Shown: one piece after another, positions 57,621-64,000 of the stretch
How the letters are laid out: each line of letters begins with the position of its first letter
Position numbering within the stretch: position 1 is the stretch's first letter
Source of the DNA: Hymenopus coronatus
Taxonomy: Eukaryota; Arthropoda; Insecta; Mantodea; Hymenopodidae
NCBI GenBank assembly: GCA_030762935.1
Contig: CM060900.1
Location: 112,248,620 to 112,312,619 of the forward strand
Length of the DNA stretch: 64,000 bases
Direction: 5' to 3'
Notes under the pieces: generated by a model
Databases searched by the model: none
Seen by the model: only the letters and a program-made list of their open reading frames with translations
What the model was told of the DNA's origin: nothing
Translations under genes and position numbers: made by a program

Positions 57621-57885
57621 GGTTTTCCTCTGTAGTGTAATAGTTACCATATTAACTTCACATACCCAAGGTCCTGGGTTCAAACCCGGCGGAGGATAAT
57701 GGCTTTTTTTTTTGGGCGTAAAATATTTAGCATGGCTTCCTTCGGAAGTAAGTAAAGCCACCGGTACCGTGTCGTAGATTTACGACACATAAAAGAACCT
57801 CAAACCTGATAAAGAGACTTTCAACCTTAGTATAGAATGGGACGCTGAGAACTACAGCAGTTAATGAGCGTCCATAACTGAAACT
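57621..57885 (+). mobile_element. SINE-V, full length
   Basis: Head ggttttcctctgtagtgtaa, tagttaccatattaacttca, B box ctgggttcaaacccgg, acceptor-like cggaggat, then gcgtaaaatatttagcatgg, ccttcggaagtaagtaaagc, gtgtcgtagatttacgacac, gaatgggacgctgagaacta and tail gagcgtccataactg. A short body deletion removes the gagcaaaattta block. Confidence 0.85.
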
Positions 57886-57935
57886 GCATTACCATTTCAA
57901 ATACACACACATACATACGGATACTATATATTTTT

Positions 57936-58160
57936 GTCGTCCTCCGTGGTGTAGTGGTTACCATGATATCCCTAACAGCCATGGTTGCTGGTTCAAATCC
58001 GGCGGAGGATGAGGTCTTTTTTTGAGGGACGTAAAACTCATAAAATGATTCCTTCCGAAGTGATATAAACCGTTGGTCATGTGTAATATTTATTTGCACG
58101 AAAAGAACACCATACCTTGAAAGAAAATGTCCCTGGGCTAAATTTGATATTTTCTCGTCG
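57936..58160 (+). mobile_element. SINE-V, good head, decayed tail
   Basis: gtcgtcctccgtggtgtagt and ggttaccatgatatc give the best tRNA-Val-like D arm and acceptor (tcctccg pairing with cggagga). B box ctggttcaaatccgg; the body decays after tccttccgaagtgatataaa. It follows the previous V copy by about 50 bp in the same orientation. Confidence 0.8.
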
Positions 58161-58399
58161 TGATTTCGTTCTGTAGTGCCATCTATGGGCAATGACTAGA
58201 TCTCTCGCTACCATGTGCGCATTGTGGCGAACTCATGAACTAAAATTTCTCTGATCAAACAAACCACTGTAGAGATGGCCTAATATACCGACAGGAACTT
58301 AAATTAAATTGGCAGGGAGTATTGTCAATGGTTTTACTGTCACTGGTTTTATCCATGCATGCACTCAGCTTAGTTACTATACAAAACAGTACATTGGAT

Positions 58400-59240
58400 A
58401 AGCATCTAACGTACTACGTTCACATAAACTTCTCTAAACATTATGGCTTATGCTTACAAAGGCTCTGAAATCTATTTTTACAAAAACGTACAGAGCTATA
58501 TAATTCTGCTAATCGAGGCAAACCTGTGCAGAAACAGTTTCCTGGCGTATTTCATTATAAGTACAAAGGGATACTCTCCAATTACATCTCGAGAAGCAAC
58601 TGAAGAGGAGAGCACTTCAAAAAATTCAAACCAATAATGTCAAATATTTCGGGGTAGGCCGCACCATGGCCGAGTGGTTAGACCACTCGCCTCTCACCTA
58701 GACTCTCACCGGGCCGGGTTCGATCCCAAGCGACCGCATGTGAGATTTGTGGTGGACAAAGTGGCGCAGGGACGGGTTTTCTCCGGCTTCTCCGGTTTCC
58801 CCTGCCATCGCATTCCACCGGTGCTCCAACTTCATTCCATGTATCACCAGCGTCACCGCCTGCGGGAGTTAAACACTACCAAAAATATTTTGGAAATGAT
58901 TGTTGGCACAATAAATCCTTTAAAATAAATTGTGTGCGTGTGTAAGTGTGTAAAGAGATGTTAAGCTTTGTGTACGTTTTTCTCTATCTCTTAATATTTG
59001 CTAGTTATACAAAGTCCCTTTGGTTTAAAAAGAGTTGTTATTCTCAGAAATTTCATAAGTACATATCATTTATCACGTTAGCATATTTAGCATATACTAA
59101 TTTAATAAAAATCGCTGAATCAATTTTGAGAAAATGAAATAGAATCGAAAAGTGTTCAAAGTAAGAAGTAATTCGTGATCGGAAATTGTCTTTAAAAGTT
59201 TGTGTCGTATCTTTGGAAGATACGGAATACATGTAGTCAA
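58400..59240 (+). mobile_element. R-family element, diverged, with SINE-1a inside
   Basis: Old copy: acgttcacataaacttctct, ttcattataagtacaaaggg, aaaattcaaaccaataatgt, then the SINE, then atgttaagctttgtgtacgt, tctctatctcttaatatttg, ttctcagaaatttcataagt and tgtgtcgtatctttggaaga. The 3' palindrome and microsatellite are lost. Confidence 0.65.
58653..58882 (+). mobile_element. SINE-1a, full, inserted in R
   Basis: Head ggccgcaccatggccgagtg, A box tggccgagtggttaga, B box gggttcgatcccaag, gatttgtggtggacaaagtg, ttctccggtttcccctgcca, tcgcattccaccggtgctcc, tail gggagttaaacactacc. Likely 11-bp duplication with one mismatch: aaatatttcgg (58642) and aaatattttgg (58883). Confidence 0.85.
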
Positions 59241-59998
59241 ATACTTCTTTAAACGATCGCCACTGTGATGAACATTTCAGTTCAACGAAAAAGCAACTAA
59301 ATTACACTTGCATGTATGTAAAATTATTTCAATTTTAGAAATGTCGGTATAAGGAACATTTCATACGGCGAAAGGTAATACATCTTCTTAAATGAACGAA
59401 TTTTTAAAACGTTTTCTTGACTTACTAAACAGTTGAGCAGCCGTATACAACAAGATTGCGACCCTCATTTTCATGAAAAAAGTGTGTTGATGGTGCCTGG
59501 GACAAAACAGATGCATTGGATGCCCTCAGAAAAATCTCTACCGTGTCCCAAGAGTTTTTAACAATCTTATTTCAAGTAAAATCAAGCTTAGAAAACACGA
59601 GGGATATAATGCTCTCGGGGCTGTTCAATTACAGTGTCGATTTCTGATACAGAGACGTTGACAACACGGTGTTGAGCGCAGAATTATTTAGTTTGTTCAA
59701 CCCAGACTGGATTGTTACATTAAAAATAGATATAGTCGGGTTTATTGTGTAACGTTTTGTTACGGCTGAACAAATTGTAAAAGCCGCTAAACATTTGTTA
59801 GGAACTATTCGGCATTCTGTAACTTGCTAACTAATCAAAATTGTGTTACGAATAAAGATTTGTTTTTTGAATGCAACAAACGCCAAAGCTCTGCTCCTAA
59901 CGCATTTGTTACAGAATAGAATCGCATAGAGATTATTAAAATGCAGCTGTGAGAGGAAATTTTGATAAAAACTAACATTTAAGCAATTAAGTAGTACT
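59241..59998. other. Unclassified
   Basis: No recognised repeat. 59420-59720 is GC-balanced but no frame shows a domain. Confidence 0.45.
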
Positions 59999-60375
59999 TT
60001 ATTATTAGAACCAGCTGAAAAATGCAATGCCAAAACCGGGTTCTCACGCTCACCATGTGGTTGTTCTTACCACAGATCTATTGTGACAATATGCACATAT
60101 GACATTCAGTGCTCCAGCTGATTCGTTTTTTTTTTTTAAACCTGGTCAACCAACCGGTATGTATCCTTTCAAAGAACAACTTGGTAGCAAGTATGCGAGT
60201 AATATTAATATAGTTATTGCCAACTATCAAGCTATTCTGTTGTTGCGTGGCTAATGCTCCTCCTATATTTATGTTACATTGGGTAATATGTTTTTTCTGT
60301 GGCATTAAATTTTTCAGCTAGTTCTAATAATAAGAAAACATTACCCAGTGTAATGTAAATATATGAGGAGTATTA
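59999..60375. repeat. Two interleaved inverted-repeat pairs
   Basis: Pair A: 59999-60031 with 60301-60333 (ttattattagaaccagctga mirrored as tcagctagttctaataataa). Pair B: 60253-60299 with 60333-60375 (tatgttacattgggtaat mirrored as attacccagtgtaatgtaaa). The right arm of A is the loop of B. Pair A could bound a 335-bp MITE; pair B could be a second foldback unit. Confidence 0.6.
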
Positions 60376-60599
60376 CCAACACAATAATATTGAATATTTA
60401 TTTATGCGCTTAGTATATGTTAGGGATTACACTCAATTAAGCATTGTTCCGTACGAAATGATACTCCCAATGCGAATTTTAATAGAAAAATAAGTGTATC
60501 TAATAAAAGGTAGCACTTATTAATTTAAAAATGTTAGGTTAAAATAGTAATTAATGTTGCGAAGACTTGCATCGTTCACGAACATATTTGCTTCATTTT
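60376..60599. other. AT-rich filler
   Basis: Nothing recognised. Confidence 0.5.
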
Positions 60600-60609
60600 T
60601 AGGTTAAGA

Positions 60610-61091
60610 TTACCGCGCCGAGTAGCTCAGGCGTTTCTTCTGGGAATGGTATTCGGGAGGACGAAGGATCGGCTCCCCGCGGCCGACTCTCACCCATGGG
60701 TATTTTCGGGGGTTTTATTGGGTCACTAAACGAATACTGGGAGGGATTCTTCGTTCCCACCGAATTTCCTGTCCCTCCATTTCATTTCCAATTCATCCGT
60801 CTTGACTTTATTTCAGGTTGTAAGTGACGGCAAGGACAGCAATGGTGCTTTTGAAACTCAGCTCTCGGCGGCAGGATGGCGTTGGGGGTCGTCAGAATAC
60901 TCAGGAGCATTTATTCAGAGCTGAGGCACGGGCTCCTAGCGCTCACCGCATCGAGATGAAGAACTGCTTGGGAAACTGTCGCAGTACTGTTCCGGCGGCC
61001 CTCTGTAATTGCTCTCATCTCATCCTTTCCTCCCGTACAAAAAGCCTAATTATTAGATGAAATGCGGAATCCCCTCCGGTCTACACGTCAC
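60610..61091 (+). mobile_element. SINE-6, full length, 10-bp TSD
   Basis: Head taccgcgccgagtagctcag (A box gagtagctcaggcg) and gtattcgggaggacgaagga with B-box region gatcggctccccgcggcc. Body aligns with the 47.3-kb copy (tcctgtccctccatttcatt, caggttgtaagtgacggcaa, aggatggcgttgggggtcgt, cgggctcctagcgctcaccg, atgcggaatcccctccggtc). Flanked by the perfect duplication TAGGTTAAGA at 60600-60609 and 61092-61101. At about 482 bp it is long for a SINE. Confidence 0.8.
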
Positions 61092-61101
61092 TAGGTTAAG
61101 A

Positions 61102-61606
61102 AAAGCAACTGAGCACTTTTGAGAGCTCATAAAATATAACATGCAGCGTTACGTTTTCGTTCCCAGAGTAATTTTAAGAAAATTTACCATTTCCTAAAAC
61201 AAGTAGCTACCAGAAAGCTTTTACCAGCTTTTCATAACCAAGGAAAATGGAACGTGCCGTCTAGAGCACAACAGAAGACAAGGAATTTTGACTTAAAGTG
61301 AATTAAATTTGAGTATGAGAAATATTCCAAAAATATTAATAGAAGCAGTATAACCCCTAATAATAGTATAATGAAACTATTTTCTCTTCCCTACGAGCTT
61401 CAGTTTAACGAATACCTAAAATAATACGGATAATTATCAGATATGAATTATGATTTTCATTTAAAAATTGAGATGCAAGAACATTATTACTTAATTGTGT
61501 TTTAGTATACACATTAAAACTTCAGAAAAAAAATCTGCAAAACTGGTGCGTCCAAAAAGTATTAAAAAAGGCAAAAGCCATAAGGAAAATTAAGAAACAA
61601 CTACCC
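61102..61606. other. AT-rich filler
   Basis: Nothing recognised. Confidence 0.5.
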
Positions 61607-61760
61607 AAGCGACCTCATTTGGGATTTGTGGTGGACAAAGCGAAGCAAGGGCGGGTTTTCCCCGCCATCGCATCCCACCGGTGCTCCATCTTCATTACAC
61701 GAATCATCAGTGTCATCGCCTGCGGTGCCATTTGTGGTAAAAGCGGATGTTAAACACTAA
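61607..61760 (+). mobile_element. SINE-1a, 5'-truncated
   Basis: Starts in the middle of the element (gcgacctcatttgggatttg, no A or B box), then gtggacaaagcgaagcaagg, ggtgctccatcttcattaca, atcgcctgcggtgccatttg, gcggatgttaaacactaac. A 20-bp body deletion joins gggttttccccgcc. Confidence 0.85.
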
Positions 61761-62379
61761 CGAACAACAAGAAACACTACAATTTGATGCAAATCAGTGA
61801 AAGTGTCACCAAAATAATATTATAATCCAACTCTGGGTTGTTAGTTATTTTGTCGGTTTCTCCTAACCTAAAATTGAATGTTATTTTACAGAGCCACAGC
61901 TGTTTAGTCGCTGTGGGAGTTTTCCCCATAACATATCTGATACCAGAACTTTCTGTTCTAGTAATGGTGGGAATTTAAAAAAATTCACATAACTTTATTT
62001 TATATTTTTCGTGCGAAATCTCCATATTACGCTTTCTCTCCATCTCGACAAGAAAAAGTAACAAAAATACTCGGCAGTCTTTATTCTGGCGCTGTTGACG
62101 GTAAGAAAACAAGACGCTATCGCAGAAAGCATTAGTTATTCCAGTTGCTTAACAAACCGCGATGTTGCAAACATCGGGATAACAAACGAGTTTACAGAAT
62201 GCCAAAGAGAGGAACTTTTTGTAAAGAACAGTTCTGTGAGCTTAATAAATAATTGCAGCCTCCTTCTTAACAGGAAGTTACAGAACAGCTCTGAACATCG
62301 TGTCAGATTTAAATGTTTCAATTTTGGCCGTTTGAGCAAACATATTAAATAAGCATTTTAACGAAATTTGCGTTCAAGA
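61761..62379. other. Unclassified, weak zinc-knuckle-like frame
   Basis: The plus frame 62095-62352 (85 codons) ends RVRFKCFNFGRLSKHIK, which vaguely recalls a retroelement CCHC zinc knuckle (CFNCG pattern) with the second Cys replaced by Phe and the last residues missing. Too weak for a call. Confidence 0.25.
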
Positions 62380-62640
62380 AAATGAATTTCAAAATCCACA
62401 GAAGTTCCTTATAACAATATTTGATTGTACCAACTTTCGTATAGATTTAATCGACTTTTATGTTTTCTAGTTATCCTGTTCTCTTCCACACATATACAGA
62501 ACCCTTTTTACTAAAAATGCTCTTTTGGATTAAGGAAGTTTCAAAATATGTGTTTTCAGTGAATTCTCAGAATTGATTTTTTTTGTGGAATGCAATTCTT
62601 CCCCTACTTATTATAGGTAAGTAACACAGAAAGTAAAATG
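62380..62640 (+). mobile_element. R-family 3' fragment
   Basis: tcttttggattaaggaagtt, gttttcagtgaattctcaga, gtggaatgcaattcttcccc and the remnant of the terminal palindrome ending cacagaaagtaaaatg. Confidence 0.65.
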
Positions 62641-63084
62641 AATAATGTCAAACTCTATATAGAGCATCTATCACAAAAAGGTGCATGTAATTAAACTTAC
62701 ATAAGCAACATGACTCCAGTGAATATAAAGGCAGGATTTTGATTAAATACATTTCTGGATATCTGTTTCTGGTTAAGAGAAATCTGGAGCTGAAATGTTA
62801 GCACTATGTCAAGAAATGGCTTACTACTTAATCACTCTGGTGGATGTAAGTAATGAAATTGCATGGCAGGCACTGTCAGGTGGGAGGAATTCGGGTCACG
62901 TCCCGGGAGGGCAAGATTGTTCAATAGAGCGTCGGTAAGCTTAGCCGGATATCTGCGGCTCAGATCCCGGCCACAGACTGGGAATAACCCTGTCATTTAT
63001 CCTCCCAATATCAGGGATCTTAGAACGGCGCATGTGGTCCAGGAAAGTTACTCATTTAAGCCTTAAAACGCGTTGAAAGTTTAA
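62641..63084. other. Filler; possible tRNA-headed relic at 62.9 kb
   Basis: 62860-63010 is GC-balanced, with agagcgtcggtaagcttagc and ctcagatcccggcc that could be a decayed tRNA-like head. Single copy, low support. Confidence 0.3.
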
Positions 63085-63198
63085 TTTTGCTCGGAGGCCT
63101 CTTTATCAGGTTTTAGGTTCTTTATCTACGACACAGTGTACCGGTATTACTTACCTTCCTAAAGAAGTCATACTAAGGAACTTTACGCTCGAAAACAA
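63085..63198 (-). mobile_element. SINE-V middle fragment
   Basis: Reverse complement of V: ttttgctcggaggcctcttt, atcaggttttaggttcttt, atctacgacacagtgtaccg, ttacttaccttcctaaagaa. Confidence 0.75.
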
Positions 63199-63209
63199 AA
63201 AAAGAAACA

Positions 63210-64000
63210 AAAATCTGATGCGTTGCACTCACAAACATCTTACAAAAGATAATTCTTCCTTCAACACAATGGTAATCGAGATAAACATTAGCAGAATTGT
63301 ATTACTTAGTTCCTTATAATCAGAATGAAATTAAAGGAATGCACTAGGCTAAAGTGATAGTCAAATGTTTTCAAAGCTGTCACTCTGTGACTGTCATTGC
63401 AAATCGCTTCTTTGCTTGGCCAGGAGTAGAACAAAAGAAAAGCGGACACTTCCGTCTGAAAAGAATAAGTACTTCACAATTGAAACTAATAACAAGGAAT
63501 ACCTCGAAAACGGTAAAATCCACGAAAAAAATGTATATGACATAATTTGTGTATTTTAGTAAGACATAAATGCTTGTATAGTAAGCTTTTGTCTATGTCT
63601 TTCGGTTTACTAGTTATGCTAAATTATGCAAAATTCATGCACAATAAACAGGTCTTCAGAAGCTATTCCCAGAAAATTCAAGATAAACATTTTATTTGTG
63701 ATATAAGTGGCTTTAATATGTGGTATTTTAATCAAAATCGTTACAACAATTTTTAAGAAAAACAGAATTTTCGAAAATTTTCCATCTAAAGGGTAGTTAG
63801 GGGTGGGGATTTTCTTGAAAATCTTCGTGTCGCATCCCTGGAAGATACCAAACTTAAATACCAAGTTTGGTATTTAACCGTCTTTTCGTTTCTGAGCTAT
63901 GCTGTCCACAGACACACACACGTAGACAGACAGACATACAGACGCATCACACACGGACCTGTTTCTGAAAATGCTTTTTTTGGATACAGGGAGTCCTAAA
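63210..64000 (+). mobile_element. R-family element, cut by window end
   Basis: 5' end aaaatctgatgcgttgcact at 63212 (the actttctctacc motif is deleted), then gcactaggctaaagtgatag, aacaaggaatacctcgaaaa, agaaaattcaagataaacat, gggtagttaggggtggggat, cgtgtcgcatccctggaaga, ataccaagtttggtatttaa (63860) and a CA/GACA microsatellite (63911-63955). The 3' palindrome lies beyond the window. Confidence 0.85.

Noticed and set aside
57936..58010. Possible functional tRNA-Val gene
   Set aside because: The cloverleaf is imperfect, no proper anticodon loop is visible, and the SINE-V body follows directly; it is a SINE head.
58653..58740. Possible tRNA-Ser/Leu gene
   Set aside because: A and B boxes are present but acceptor pairing is absent and the SINE-1a body follows.
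62095..62352. Retroelement gag zinc knuckle
   Set aside because: CFNFGRLSKHIK lacks the second Cys and correct spacing; no neighbouring retroelement domain supports it.

Overview
The window looks like intergenic or intronic DNA from a large, repeat-rich arthropod genome, most likely an insect. It is AT-rich, has many microsatellites, several tRNA-derived SINE families, decayed mariner-type transposases and a LINE tail. No reading frame has the length, composition or homology of a cellular gene. I found no rRNA, functional tRNA, CRISPR array or operon. The species is not determinable by eye.

The dominant component is one dispersed family, called R here: about 0.9 kb when complete, with about 19 recognisable copies or fragments on both strands, adding up to roughly 11 kb. 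It has a short inverted motif (ACTTTCTCTACCT) near its 5' end, the same motif inside a terminal palindrome at the 3' end, an internal palindrome around TACCAAATTTGGTA, and a variable CA-type microsatellite at a fixed place. It has no coding capacity. The architecture resembles short non-autonomous Helentron elements (HINE/DINE-1 type), but that class is an inference.

Around R lie the SINEs: V (tRNA-Val-like head), 1a/1b (Ser/Leu-like head), family 5, a long (about 480 bp) family 6, and several single-copy types. Three SINEs are inserted into R copies (19.5, 39.5 and 58.65 kb), two with clear target-site duplications, so these SINE insertions are younger than the R copies they interrupt. There are also small inverted-repeat elements: MITE-B (24.4, 29.3 and an end at 22.0 kb), MITE-C (15.6 kb) and MITE-D (46.3 kb).

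Layout: 0-0.7 kb, two oppositely oriented mariner fragments; 0.8-11.3 kb, R copies in AT-rich filler; 12.1-12.8 kb, a head-to-head SINE cluster; 13.8-20.9 kb, R, MITE-C, a CCN tract and SINEs; 20.9-22.3 kb, an LTR-like promoter region, a MITE-B end and a 60-bp minisatellite; 23-31.7 kb, R, MITE-B, inverted repeats and a LINE tail; 33-45.8 kb, SINEs, R and an LTR-like block; 46.3-47.8 kb, MITE-D, a TATA promoter with 67-bp tandem repeats, and SINE-6; 48.6-49.6 kb, a decayed transposase; 50-64 kb, R and V copies, a nearly perfect 183-bp palindrome, and further SINEs.

The most unusual items are the R family as a microsatellite-carrying element with a terminal hairpin, the 89-bp-arm palindrome at 55.7 kb, the 67-bp repeat/TATA promoter at 46.6-46.9 kb, and the collection of inverted-repeat elements. 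All family assignments come from reading the sequence; no database search was possible.
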